DNA of 64,000 nucleotides from Aquibium carbonis (GCF_003970795.1 NZ_RWKW01000031.1:1-64000), one strand, 5' to 3'; shown: positions 50,337 through 59,267, numbered from the stretch's first letter. The notes: generated by a model not told the origin, from the letters alone. Program-made: numbers and translations.

Positions 50337-51835
50337 ACATCCATGTCCAGCCCGCCGAGCCCGGCGCCGCCGCACGCGCCTTCCTCGCTCGTAAGGACAG
50401 GCAGCTCCTGATCGGCGGCGTTTGGCGCGATGCGTCGGATGGCGCCGTCTTCGAGACCCATGATCCGGCCAGCGGCGCCCTGTTGGCGCGGCTGGCGAGA
50501 GGAAACGTGGTGGATGTGAACGACGCCGTCGCCGCCGCGCGCGCTGCATTCGAGAACGACGCATGGCACGGCATGACGCCTTCCGCCCGTGGCAAGCTGC
50601 TGTGGCGGATCGGCGATCTGATCGACCGCCATGCCGACGAACTCGCCGAACTCGAGGTTCTCGACCAGGGCAAGCCATTGAAGACCGCGCGCTTCGGCGA
50701 GATACCGGCATCCGCCGAGCAGTTCAGGTATTTTGCCGGCTATGCAACGAAAATTCTCGGTACGACGATCCCCACGTCGATCTCTCACCAGCCGCCCGGC
50801 CGTCGCATCTTCGCCTACACCAGCCGAGAGCCGATCGGGGTCGTTGCGGCCATCACGCCATGGAACTCGCCGCTGTTGATGGCGGCGATGAAGCTTGCAC
50901 CCGCACTGGCGGCCGGCTGCACCGTCGTGCTCAAGCCCGCCGAGGAAACGTCCCTCACGGCGCTTCGCCTGGGCGAACTCCTGATTGAGGCCGGACTGCC
51001 GGCCGGTGTCGTCAACATCGTCACCGGCCTGGGAGAAACCGTCGGTGCCGCGCTGACGGCTCATACCGGCGTCGACAAGGTCGCCTTCACCGGCTCGACC
51101 GAGGTCGGCAAGCTGATCGTCGGCGCCGCGCGCGGCAATCTGAAGAAGCTGACGCTTGAACTGGGTGGCAAGTCGCCCGCCATCCTGCTGTCCGACGCCG
51201 AGATGGAACTCGCGGTACCGGGCATCGCGCGCGGCATCTTCGCCAATGCCGGCCAGGTCTGCGTAGCGGGTTCCCGCGTCTATGCGCATCGGTCGGTCTT
51301 CGACCGGCTGGTCGAGGGGTTGGCGAAGGAGGCTGCCGCGCTGCGCCTCGGCCACGGCCTGCATGCCGACACCGACCTGGGGCCACTGGTCAGCACGGGC
51401 CAGGCCACTCGCGTTGCTGCCTATGTCGAGGAAGGCTCGGCGGAAGGCGCCGAGATCGTGGCGGGCGGCGTCCGGGATGGTGCCTTCTTCACGCCGACGG
51501 TCATCACCGGCGCGTCCCCTGGAATGCGCATGATGCGCGAGGAGATTTTCGGACCGGTCGTCGCGGTCACACCCTTCGACACCGTCGAGGAAGCGTTGAG
51601 CCTCGCCAACGATACGCCCTACGGGCTGGCCGCCAGTGTCTGGACGCGCGATCTCTCCGCCGCCCACCGCACGGCCTCCGCCATCCGCGCCGGCACGGTC
51701 TGGATCAACTGCCATTCCTACTTCTCGCCGGAACTGCCCAAGGGCGGACACAAGGAATCCGGCTGGGGCTACGAGAACGGCGCGCAGGGCCTGGAAAACT
51801 ATCTCGAGACCAAGACCGTCTGTGCCTTGATCTGA
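50333..51835 (+). CDS. Aldehyde dehydrogenase
   Basis: A 500-residue ALDH. Visible are ITPWNSPLLMAAMK (cofactor site), FTGSTEVGK, the catalytic Glu in LELGGKSPAI and Cys in NAGQVCVAGSR, and the EEIFGPVV segment. It groups with betaine/phenylacetaldehyde-type dehydrogenases. It is coupled by ATGA to the 2Fe-2S subunit gene and ends the rightward operon. It could remove the aldehyde made by the decarboxylase or GMC enzyme, or formaldehyde from demethylation (inference). Confidence 0.9.
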   Translation: MNIHVQPAEPGAAARAFLARKDRQLLIGGVWRDASDGAVFETHDPASGALLARLARGNVVDVNDAVAAARAAFENDAWHGMTPSARGKLLWRIGDLIDRHADELAELEVLDQGKPLKTARFGEIPASAEQFRYFAGYATKILGTTIPTSISHQPPGRRIFAYTSREPIGVVAAITPWNSPLLMAAMKLAPALAAGCTVVLKPAEETSLTALRLGELLIEAGLPAGVVNIVTGLGETVGAALTAHTGVDKVAFTGSTEVGKLIVGAARGNLKKLTLELGGKSPAILLSDAEMELAVPGIARGIFANAGQVCVAGSRVYAHRSVFDRLVEGLAKEAAALRLGHGLHADTDLGPLVSTGQATRVAAYVEEGSAEGAEIVAGGVRDGAFFTPTVITGASPGMRMMREEIFGPVVAVTPFDTVEEALSLANDTPYGLAASVWTRDLSAAHRTASAIRAGTVWINCHSYFSPELPKGGHKESGWGYENGAQGLENYLETKTVCALI

Positions 51836-51866
51836 AACGGAGCGGCGCGCGAGTGATTCTTCCGCC

Positions 51867-52688
51867 TCAGTTCGAGAACAGGCGGTTGGTCGAACTCGCC
51901 TCGATCAGGCGCCGGGTGACGCCCCCGAAGGCCCATTCGCGCAACCGGCTGTGGCCATAGCCGCCGGACACCACGAGGTCGGCGCCCATTTCGAAAGCGG
52001 CGGTCGAGAGCGTGTCCCCAAACTCTTCGTCGGCGGGAACCAGGCACTGCGAACGCGCGGTCACGCCATGCCGGGCAAGAAAGGCCACCACGTCGGCAAG
52101 GCTTTCGCGTGCATGCGCCCGGTCGTCTTCCTCCACGGTCGCGACAAGCACCTCGTGCGCCGTCTTAAGGAAGGGCAGAGCATCCACGACGGCGCGCCTT
52201 GCTTCGCGCGTGTCCTTCCAGGCCACCAGCACGCGGTCTCCCTTCAACGCCGCGTGGCTTCGCGTCGCCATGAGGATCGGCCGGCCGGCGGACAGAATGA
52301 GCGAGCCGAGGTCGACAGCCCGATTGTAGTCCCGCCCGAGATGTTCGTCGCGTGGACCGGTAACGATCAGGTCTGCCTGTCGGGCGAGTTCGGTCAGGCA
52401 GCGCGTCGGGTCGCCGACCTGGCCGATGAAGGTCGCTCCTTCGCCGGCCAGATCCGAAAAGCCGCGCGCGATCTCGTCCAGGCTCGCCTGGATCTCATCG
52501 GTTTCGCGCCGGATCATCTCGCCGGAAATGATGGCTCCGTGCATCGGCGCAACCGGCGTGTGGGGCTGGGCGGCGCAAAGGCCGATCAGCGCGGCGTCGA
52601 AACGGCGCGCGATCTCTCTTGCGAAGCGGAGACGCGGTTCGAGGGCTCCATCGATGTCGATCTGAACCAGGACGCTGCGGTAGCTCAT
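51867..52688 (-). CDS. Universal stress protein, tandem UspA domains
   Basis: A 273-residue protein with two UspA repeats (about 1-140 and 150-273). The second ends in SGGYGHSRLREWAFGGVT, which fits the GxxGx9G(S/T) ATP-binding motif; the first has the weaker TGPRDEHLG. Tandem USPs are cytoplasmic ATP-binding stress proteins. ATG 52688 has an AGGAGGAAC ribosome site. It converges on the rightward purine operon and diverges from the FCD regulator. Confidence 0.88.
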   Translation of the reverse strand: MSYRSVLVQIDIDGALEPRLRFAREIARRFDAALIGLCAAQPHTPVAPMHGAIISGEMIRRETDEIQASLDEIARGFSDLAGEGATFIGQVGDPTRCLTELARQADLIVTGPRDEHLGRDYNRAVDLGSLILSAGRPILMATRSHAALKGDRVLVAWKDTREARRAVVDALPFLKTAHEVLVATVEEDDRAHARESLADVVAFLARHGVTARSQCLVPADEEFGDTLSTAAFEMGADLVVSGGYGHSRLREWAFGGVTRRLIEASSTNRLFSN

Positions 52689-52784
52689 GGGTGTTCCTCC
52701 TGTTTGCACAATGGGAACATGGACGGGTCGGTTTCACATTGATGCCGGTCAAAGGCCCACTCGAAATGGCGTCCAGTCGTCGCG

Positions 52785-52798
52785 TGGTGTATACATCA
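52785..52798. promoter_or_regulatory. Candidate GntR/FCD operator between usp and gntR
   Basis: TGGTGTATACATCA is symmetrical at 12 of 14 positions around GTATAC, a core common in FadR-subfamily GntR operators. It ends 22 bases before the regulator ATG, in the divergent region with the stress gene. Confidence 0.45.
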
Positions 52799-52820
52799 CT
52801 CGACTGCACGAGGGGACATC

Positions 52821-53555
52821 ATGGACCAGACGGCCAACACCCACGCCACGCGGGCGCTGATCGAGCTGCGCAAGAAAATCATTTCCGGCGACCTGCCGGG
52901 CGGCATGCGCCTGTTCGAGGTGCCTCTGGCGGAGGATCTGAAGATTTCGCGCACCCCGGTTCGCGAGGCAATGTCGAGGCTTGCGGAGGAGGGGCTGCTC
53001 GATCGGGTGCGTGGCGGCGGCTTCATCGTTCGCTCGTTTGCCATGTCCGACGTGATCGACGCGATCGAGCTACGCGGCGTCATGGAAGGCACCGCGGCGC
53101 GGCTTGCGGCCGAACGCGGCGTCGAACCGGACGCGCTCGCCAGCATCACCGATTGCGTCCGGCTGCTCGACGCCTGTTTCGGAGTCGGTCCGGGCGAGGT
53201 GGATTTCGACACTTACGAAATGCTCAATGCCCGTTTCCACCGCGAACTCGCCGCGCTCTGCGGCAGCGAGACGGTGCGTCGCGAGGTGGAACGCGCATCG
53301 CGCCTGCCCTTTGCCTCGCCCTCGGCCTTCCTGCCCAATCGCGCCGACATCGACGCCTTCCGCCGCTCGCTGACTGGCGCGCAGGAACAGCATCGGGCCA
53401 TCGTCTCGGCGATCGCGGCGCGCGAAGGGTGCCGGGCCGAGGCGCTGGCGCGCGAGCATGCCCGCACCGCCCGCCACAATCTCGAATACATCCTGGTCAA
53501 GGACCGCAGCCTGATCAAGCGGGTGCCGGGGCTGGCGCTGGTGGTCGCCGGCTGA
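52821..53555 (+). CDS. GntR-family transcriptional regulator (FadR/FCD subfamily)
   Basis: A 244-residue regulator. The winged helix (about 8-75) has LAEDLKISRTPVREAMSRL. The C-terminal FCD domain is all-helical with the metal/ligand-binding pattern NARFHREL (Asp/His) and a later EQHRAIVSAI and REHARTARHN. FCD regulators sense carboxylic acids and control catabolic operons. It lies about 1 kb beyond the end of the purine operon and could control it. The operator-like dyad upstream suggests autoregulation. Confidence 0.88.
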   Translation: MDQTANTHATRALIELRKKIISGDLPGGMRLFEVPLAEDLKISRTPVREAMSRLAEEGLLDRVRGGGFIVRSFAMSDVIDAIELRGVMEGTAARLAAERGVEPDALASITDCVRLLDACFGVGPGEVDFDTYEMLNARFHRELAALCGSETVRREVERASRLPFASPSAFLPNRADIDAFRRSLTGAQEQHRAIVSAIAAREGCRAEALAREHARTARHNLEYILVKDRSLIKRVPGLALVVAG

Positions 53556-53568
53556 ACCGGCCGCGGCC

Positions 53569-55158
53569 TCACGCCGCGTCGCGCACCTGGTAGTCCTTGA
53601 TCGCGGCGAAGCGGATCTGTTTCCAGCGGTCGGCCTCGTAGTTGAGACCGAACTCGTGCGGGGCGAGGAAGACCGGATCGTTGTCGAGATCGCGGGCGAT
53701 GTCGCCGCGATGGCTTTCCACGAAACGCTCCAGTTCGGCCTTGGTGTCCGCCGAGATCCAGCGGCAGACCGAGAAACGCGCCATTTCGAACTCCACCGGC
53801 AGGCCGTACTCGATGTTCAGGCGCTCCCTGAGCACGTCGATCTGCAGCGCGCCGACGACGCCGACGATGGCCGGCGAGCCGTCCTCTGGCGAAAACAGCT
53901 GCACCACCCCCTCCTCGGCCATCTGCTGCAGCGCGTCCTTCAGCTTCTTGGCCTTCATCGGGTCGCCGAGCCGCACGCGGCGCAGGATCTCGGGCGCGAA
54001 GTTCGGCACGCCGCGAAACAGGAACTCCTCGCCTTCCGTGAGCGTGTCGCCGATCCGCAGCGTGCCATGATTGGGGATGCCCACCACATCGCCCGCATAG
54101 GCCTCGTCGGCGGTGATGCGCGACCGCGCGAAGAAGAACTGCGGCGCGGACAAGGACATCGGCTTGCCCGTGCGCACCAGCTTGGCCTTCATGCCGCGCT
54201 TCAGTTCGCCCGAGCAGACGCGCACGAAGGCGATGCGGTCGCGGTGGTTGGGGTCCATGTTGGCCTGGATCTTGAAGACGAAGGCGCTCATGGCCGGCTC
54301 GGTCGCCTCGACCGTGCGGCTGTCCGCTTCCTGCGCGCGCGGCGGCGGAGCCCAGTCGCCCAAGGCCTCGATGAGGTCGCGCACACCGAAATTGCGTAGC
54401 GCCGAGCCGAAGAACACCGGCGTCAGATGACCCTCGCGGAAGGCATCGAGGTCGAACGGCCGGCACGCCTCGCGCGCCAGTTCCATCTCCTCGATGAAAG
54501 TCTCGCGCTCGTTTTCCGGCAGGAGCCCGGCGACGCGGTTGGAGTCCGGCCCGTTCACCTTCGTCCGCTCCGTCTCCGCATCGCCGTGGCGGATGGCGTT
54601 CTGGGCCAGATGGTAGGTGCCGGAGAAGGTCTTGCCCTGGCCGATCGGCCAGGTGATCGGCGCGGTGTCGAGCGCCAGCTTCTCCTCGATCTCGTCGAGG
54701 ATCTCGAAGGTGTTGCGTGCCTCGCGGTCCATCTTGTTGACGAAGGTGACGATCGGGATGTCGCGCAGGCGGCAGACCTCGAACAGCTTCAGCGTCCGTG
54801 GTTCGATGCCCTTGGCCGCGTCGATGACCATGACCGCCGAGTCCACGGCCGAAAGTGTGCGATAGGTGTCGTCGGCGAAATCCTCGTGACCCGGTGTGTC
54901 GAGCAGGTTGAAGACGTTGTCGCCATACTCGAAGGTCATCACCGAGGTGACGACCGAGATGCCACGCTCGCGCTCGATCTTCATCCAGTCCGAGCGGGTC
55001 TGGATCTTGTCCTTCTTGGCCTTCACCTCGCCGGCAAGCTGGATCGCGCCGCCGAAGAGCAGCAGCTTTTCGGTCAGCGTGGTCTTGCCGGCGTCCGGGT
55101 GCGCAATGATCGCGAAGGTGCGGCGGCGCGCGACCGCCTGTTCGATGCTGTCTGCCAT
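53569..55158 (-). CDS. prfC: Peptide chain release factor 3
   Basis: A 529-residue translational GTPase that recycles RF1 and RF2 after termination. G1 AHPDAGKTTL, G2 with RGISVVTSV, G3 DTPGHEDF and G4 NKMD are all present. RF3-specific features are DWMKIERERGIS and the C-terminal VVGALQIDVLRERLNIEYGLP domain. The start at 55158 is preferred over 55203 because it places the N-terminus as in other RF3 proteins. It converges on the GntR gene with a 13-base gap. Confidence 0.95.
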   Translation of the reverse strand: MADSIEQAVARRRTFAIIAHPDAGKTTLTEKLLLFGGAIQLAGEVKAKKDKIQTRSDWMKIERERGISVVTSVMTFEYGDNVFNLLDTPGHEDFADDTYRTLSAVDSAVMVIDAAKGIEPRTLKLFEVCRLRDIPIVTFVNKMDREARNTFEILDEIEEKLALDTAPITWPIGQGKTFSGTYHLAQNAIRHGDAETERTKVNGPDSNRVAGLLPENERETFIEEMELAREACRPFDLDAFREGHLTPVFFGSALRNFGVRDLIEALGDWAPPPRAQEADSRTVEATEPAMSAFVFKIQANMDPNHRDRIAFVRVCSGELKRGMKAKLVRTGKPMSLSAPQFFFARSRITADEAYAGDVVGIPNHGTLRIGDTLTEGEEFLFRGVPNFAPEILRRVRLGDPMKAKKLKDALQQMAEEGVVQLFSPEDGSPAIVGVVGALQIDVLRERLNIEYGLPVEFEMARFSVCRWISADTKAELERFVESHRGDIARDLDNDPVFLAPHEFGLNYEADRWKQIRFAAIKDYQVRDAA

Positions 55159-55270
55159 GGATGACGATGTCCGTTGATGCGCGGGCTTATAGCGGTGCAT
55201 CACGGGGGTGTCGAACGGGAATTTTTCGCCCGGGGACTGGTCACGGCCCGCCCCCGGGCGATTTCGAGGA

Positions 55271-55699
55271 TCAGTCGAGGCTGTGCCCGATGAGGTCGAG
55301 AATGGCCGACCAGCCTTCCTCGTGGCCGCGGCGCGCCGCCTCGCTGTGGAACTTCACCTGGTGCAGCGTGATCTCGGTCGTGCCCGGCGACGGCTCGGTC
55401 AGATCGATCGTCACCACGCTGTCGTCAGGCGAATGCGGCGATCCCCAGGTGAAGGCGATGCGCGAAGGCGGGTCGATGTCGAGATAGCGGCCGGAGTGGG
55501 GAACCTCCCGGTCGACCGTGGCCATCACGATCAGGAACGTTCCGCCCTTCACGGCATCGGTCTCCACCCTTGGCGCCACGATCCCGTCTTTGGCCGTACG
55601 CATGAAAAGCGCCAGCTTGGCCGGCGTCAGCCAGGCATCGAAGACCTTCTCACGCGGCGCGTTGATCGTCCGCTTCACCGTCAGTTCAAGCTCGTTCAT
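55271..55699 (-). CDS. SRPBCC (AHSA1-like) domain protein
   Basis: A 142-residue START-like protein of the AHSA1 (activator of Hsp90 ATPase homolog) group. It begins LTVKRTINAPREKVFDAWL and has the SRIAFTWGSP and HEEGWSAILD elements typical of the family. Such proteins are usually encoded after an ArsR repressor and may bind a hydrophobic ligand. The start overlaps the ArsR stop (ATGA). Ligand unknown. Confidence 0.87.
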   Translation of the reverse strand: MNELELTVKRTINAPREKVFDAWLTPAKLALFMRTAKDGIVAPRVETDAVKGGTFLIVMATVDREVPHSGRYLDIDPPSRIAFTWGSPHSPDDSVVTIDLTEPSPGTTEITLHQVKFHSEAARRGHEEGWSAILDLIGHSLD

Positions 55700-56028
55700 T
55701 GGTCGTCCTCCGACAGGATCATGGTTTCCAGCGCCGAAAGACGCAGGTCCCAGATGGATTTCAGCTCCGCGAACCAGGCTTCGGTCCGCTTCAGCGGCTC
55801 GAGTTCGGCGGCCATGAAGTGCTCGCGGCCAAGGGTTCGGCGTGTCACCAACCCCGCCTCTTCCAGCACCTTGATGTGCTTGGAGACGGAGTTCAGCGAC
55901 ATCTCGAAATGGCTCGCGAGGGACGTCACCCGCAGGGCGCCTTCCTGAACGAGAAGCGTCAGGATCTTGCGCCGCGTGGTGTCTCCGGCGGCCTTGAGGA
56001 TCCGTGAGAGGCGTTCGTCGTCGTTCAT
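55696..56028 (-). CDS. ArsR-family transcriptional repressor
   Basis: A 110-residue winged-helix protein: RILKAAGDTTRRKILTLL, then recognition helix MSLNSVSKHIKVLEEAGL, and a basic wing LVTRRTLGREH. No metal-binding Cys pair is present, so it belongs to the ligand-responsive ArsR-SRPBCC pairs rather than metal sensors. Two operator-like dyads lie directly upstream. Translationally coupled with the SRPBCC gene. Confidence 0.9.
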   Translation of the reverse strand: MNDDERLSRILKAAGDTTRRKILTLLVQEGALRVTSLASHFEMSLNSVSKHIKVLEEAGLVTRRTLGREHFMAAELEPLKRTEAWFAELKSIWDLRLSALETMILSEDDQ

Positions 56029-56032
56029 TCAT

Positions 56033-56048
56033 TCACCCATAAGGTTGA
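56033..56048. promoter_or_regulatory. ArsR operator dyad 1
   Basis: TCACCCATAAGGTTGA is a near-dyad 5 bases before the arsR ATG. It is the inverted copy of the dyad at 56071-56086, with one mismatch over the 17-base extended arm. Confidence 0.65.
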
Positions 56049-56070
56049 ATATTCTGGTTCGGCTGATAAG

Positions 56071-56086
56071 TCAACCATATGGGTGA
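56071..56086. promoter_or_regulatory. ArsR operator dyad 2
   Basis: TCAACCATATGGGTGA is symmetrical at 14 of 16 positions. With dyad 1 it is spaced by about 38 bases (close to 3.6 turns), and the two copies are in opposite orientation. This suggests cooperative binding of two ArsR dimers at the promoter. Confidence 0.65.
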
Positions 56087-56242
56087 ATATTGATTCGACC
56101 CGCGCCGTGCAAGCCGGCCGCGACCACTGACCCCGGATCCGGGACGGAGCACGATTTGCATCTTTACGCCTTGGCCCGAACGGCACACACTCGGCTGTCG
56201 CCAACGTTCCGGCCCCCTGTCGATCCTTCGGAGAACCCGCCC

Positions 56243-57121
56243 ATGATCACCCGTCTCGCCCTGACCGCCGCCCTCCTCTCGGCACCCGCATCGGCCATGG
56301 CCGCCGAGGAACGCGTGACGTTTTCGGTCGAGGGCATGACCGTCGTCGGCACGCTGAACCTGCCGGACGGTGTCGAAAACCCGCCGGCCATCCTTCTGTT
56401 GCACGGCTTCACCGGCAGCCGCGACGAGCTGGAAATTCCGGCCGCCAACGAAGGCATCTATGCCCGCGCTGCCCGTATGTGGGCGGACGAGGGCATCGCC
56501 AGCCTGCGCATCGACTACCGCTTCAACGGCGACAGCGACGGCGACTTCGCCGATTCGACCCTCAAGGCCCATGTCGCCGACGGTCTTGCCGCGCTCGACT
56601 GGCTCGCTCGCAGCGGCCGCGTCGATTCGAGCCGGTTGGCACTCGTCGGCTGGAGCATGGGCGGCGCGGTGGGGGCCGCGGTCGCCGCGCGCGCCACCCA
56701 TAGCCTGGATGCCGTCGCGCTCTGGGCGCCGGGCACCAACATGGCATCGGCGATCGCGCTGATGTTCGGCGCCGAGACCTTCAAGCAAGGCCTCGCCTCC
56801 GGGGGCGAGCCGGTCAAGGTGACGCTGCCCTGGGGCGCGGAGATCGAACTGAAATCCGGGTTCTTCGAAAGCCTCTACGCCATCGATCCCGTGGCCGAGA
56901 TCACCCGCTATGCCGGTCCCCTCTTCGTCGCCGTCGGCACCAAGGACGACGTCGTCTATCCGCAGCCGATCTCGGGACAGATCCTGCTCGACTATCACAC
57001 GGGCACCGAGGAACTCTTCGTGCGCGACATGGATCACGTCTTCAATGCCTTCGCCGGCGTCGAACAGGTCGACGAACTGATCACAGCCACCGGCGGTTTC
57101 ATCAGGAAGCACATGGACTGA
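56243..57121 (+). CDS. Exported alpha/beta hydrolase
   Basis: A 292-residue serine hydrolase with a signal peptide (1-20, ending SAMA). The oxyanion loop is LLHGFTGSRDE (53-63) and the nucleophile is Ser138 in GWSMGG. Late Asp in GTKDDVVYP and His in DMDHVFNAF complete the triad. Family members are esterases, lipases or peptidases of the S9-like group. ATG 56243 is chosen because it starts the signal peptide. It diverges from the ArsR pair. Substrate unknown. Confidence 0.87.
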   Translation: MITRLALTAALLSAPASAMAAEERVTFSVEGMTVVGTLNLPDGVENPPAILLLHGFTGSRDELEIPAANEGIYARAARMWADEGIASLRIDYRFNGDSDGDFADSTLKAHVADGLAALDWLARSGRVDSSRLALVGWSMGGAVGAAVAARATHSLDAVALWAPGTNMASAIALMFGAETFKQGLASGGEPVKVTLPWGAEIELKSGFFESLYAIDPVAEITRYAGPLFVAVGTKDDVVYPQPISGQILLDYHTGTEELFVRDMDHVFNAFAGVEQVDELITATGGFIRKHMD

Positions 57122-57135
57122 GGACGCCTGGCGGT

Positions 57136-58446
57136 TCAGTCCGAACCGTTCCGCCTTGGCGCCATGAGGCGCACCGGTTCCGTTCGTCCGGGCAGGCGCT
57201 CGACGCCCACTTCGCGCCAGTCGACGCCTGCCGCGGCCACCGCTTCGGCGGTGGCGAGGATCGGCGTCCCGTGTTCCTTCGTCGCCTTTTCCAGCCGGGC
57301 GGCGACGTTGACCGGATCGCCGAGCACCGTGAACTCCAGCCGCTCGAGATCGCCGACGAGGCCGCAGAAAACCTCGCCTACCTGAACGCCGATACCGACG
57401 GCCACAGGCGGCTGGACGTCGTGTTTGTCGTTCCAGCGCGCCATGAGGTCGACCAGCATGTCGGCGCAGGCAAACGCGCGCGCCGCGTCGTCCGGCGCGG
57501 GTTCGGGCACGCCGAAGACGATCAGCGCGCCATCGCCGATGAATTTGTCCACCATGCCGCCATGCGCCCGGGCAGCGTTCATCACCCGCCGCCTGAAGGA
57601 ACTCATGAACACGGCGAATCGCTCCGGATCCGTATGTTCGGCGCGCGCCGTTGAGCCCCGCATGTCGACGAAAACGATGGCTACGGTCTGGCGCCTGCCG
57701 GCGATGAGGTTCGCCATGCCGGGCTGCGCCAGCAGCGGCGCCAGCTCTCGCGGTACGAAACGCGTCAGGCTGAGCCGTGAGGTGGTCTCATGAACGGCTT
57801 GCTCGAGCAGCCGCCGCCCACGCCGCGCCACCAGCACCAACACGAAAGCGGCGCTGGCGATCATGATGATGCGCACGACGTTGGGCGGTACGCCGAACCC
57901 GAACGAATAGTCCGGAAGGATAGCCCGTCGGGTCTCGATCGGCACGAAGCCGCCGACCATGGCCAGCAGGGTCAACCCGACGACGAAGAGCCCTGAAACA
58001 TAGACCTGGAGACCGGGACTGTAGCGGAGCGCGGCGGCCGCCATCGTCACCGGGATCAGCCACACCGCGGGAAAGATCGAAAAGAATGCACCCGGCGCAT
58101 GGCCGCCCACGATCGTGTGACCGATATTGGCGAGCACGATCAGAACGTCGGCCGTGGAGCTGAGAAAGGCGATCCGCCCGGTTGGGCGCGCGCGCCTGAG
58201 AGCCGCCAGCGCCGCCAGCCCGACGAGTGTCACCAATATCGCCGTGACAGTCGCGGCGATCAACTGTTCCACGAGGCCGCGGTCGTCGATCGGCGCCACC
58301 AGCCAGACCGTTCCGACGAACAGAAACATCAGGCAGCCAAGCCCGACCCGGACGATCGCCACCTGGCGCTCCGCCCGGCTCGCCGCCTCGGCTAGCAGTC
58401 GTCTTGCAGTATTTTCTGCGCCCGCGGCCAGGGCCGTCGGTTCCAT
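57136..58446 (-). CDS. Membrane-anchored class III adenylate/guanylate cyclase
   Basis: A 436-residue protein with six predicted membrane segments (about 35-50, 65-84, 97-116, 122-140, 147-168, 191-208), then a cytoplasmic class III cyclase domain (about 250-430). Metal-binding Asp261 (VFVDMRGST) and Asp305 (KFIGDGALIVFG) are present, with substrate-region LGDPVNVAARLE near 385-396. It makes cAMP or cGMP; the purine-specificity pair cannot be settled by eye. The MASE2-like six-helix input may sense membrane signals. It converges on the hydrolase gene. Confidence 0.88.
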   Translation of the reverse strand: MEPTALAAGAENTARRLLAEAASRAERQVAIVRVGLGCLMFLFVGTVWLVAPIDDRGLVEQLIAATVTAILVTLVGLAALAALRRARPTGRIAFLSSTADVLIVLANIGHTIVGGHAPGAFFSIFPAVWLIPVTMAAAALRYSPGLQVYVSGLFVVGLTLLAMVGGFVPIETRRAILPDYSFGFGVPPNVVRIIMIASAAFVLVLVARRGRRLLEQAVHETTSRLSLTRFVPRELAPLLAQPGMANLIAGRRQTVAIVFVDMRGSTARAEHTDPERFAVFMSSFRRRVMNAARAHGGMVDKFIGDGALIVFGVPEPAPDDAARAFACADMLVDLMARWNDKHDVQPPVAVGIGVQVGEVFCGLVGDLERLEFTVLGDPVNVAARLEKATKEHGTPILATAEAVAAAGVDWREVGVERLPGRTEPVRLMAPRRNGSD

Positions 58447-58452
58447 GTCCGT

Positions 58453-59214
58453 TCAGTCGAAGGTGCAGGGCCATGATGGCGAAGCAGCAAGATCGCCGGG
58501 AAGCCGGGTGTTCGCGTCGCCGCAGGCAAGATCGATCTGCGCCTGAGCAAGGCCGGTTGCTGCGGAAAGATCGACGCCCTCGATCCGTGTCAGGAACATG
58601 AAGGCGCCGGTGAAGTCGATCGGCGCGTTGAGGACCGCCCCGGTGAACTGCGCGCGTGACAGGTTGGCATAGTCGAACTTCGCCCCACCGATCGATGCGC
58701 CGTTGAAGTTCGCTCGTCCGAGTTCGGCCTTTTCGAAGATGGCGTTCGTCAGCTCGGCACCCGTGAAGTCGGCTCGCTGCAACTCGGCGCTGGAGAATGC
58801 ACTTCCCGGTGCGATGATGCCCGAAAAACTCGTCCGGTAGGCCTCGACGCGGGAGAAATCGGCGCCGGCCGCGTTCGCCCCCGCCAGCGACGATCGCACC
58901 AGCGTTGCTTTTTGCAGCTTCGCCCCGGTCAGTGTCGTCGAGCGGAGATCGGTCATCGTCAGGTCGGTGCCGGTCAGGTTGGCGTTTGCCAGGTTGGCGC
59001 CGCGAATGACGATATTGCTCTTGGTGCAGTCCTGCCAGTCGACTCCCGGCGCAGCCTGGCTGCGGCAATCCGCGGCCAGCGCCGCAACGCCCGACAGGGC
59101 GGAGACGGCCATGGCCAAGCCAGACGCGAGCGCCGCCAGGCCGAGGTGTTTTCGCACGTCGCATGCGCCGGGCAGGCGACCACTGGTGCGAGCGTCCGGT
59201 GTCGGCATGGTCAT
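58453..59214 (-). CDS. Exported pentapeptide-repeat protein
   Basis: A 253-residue protein. After a hydrophobic export segment (about 24-48), two Cys (50 and about 63) precede pentapeptide repeats of the A(N/D)LxX type, for example GANLANANLTGTDL and GAELTNAIFEKAEL, from about residue 72 to 200. These form a right-handed quadrilateral beta-helix. Function is unknown; some such proteins mimic DNA or serve as scaffolds, but export argues against DNA mimicry here. Confidence 0.85.
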   Translation of the reverse strand: MTMPTPDARTSGRLPGACDVRKHLGLAALASGLAMAVSALSGVAALAADCRSQAAPGVDWQDCTKSNIVIRGANLANANLTGTDLTMTDLRSTTLTGAKLQKATLVRSSLAGANAAGADFSRVEAYRTSFSGIIAPGSAFSSAELQRADFTGAELTNAIFEKAELGRANFNGASIGGAKFDYANLSRAQFTGAVLNAPIDFTGAFMFLTRIEGVDLSAATGLAQAQIDLACGDANTRLPGDLAASPSWPCTFD

Positions 59215-59267
59215 GGCTCCGGTTCCAGCATGCGTCGGTGGCGGGGTGGCCAGCTTTCGCAAGGTTA

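Noticed and set aside
5827-53568. Whole region as a genomic island integrated at tRNA-Arg
   Set aside because: No integrase, transposase or direct repeat of the tRNA 3' end was seen anywhere in the window, and base composition does not shift. A comparison with related genomes would be needed.
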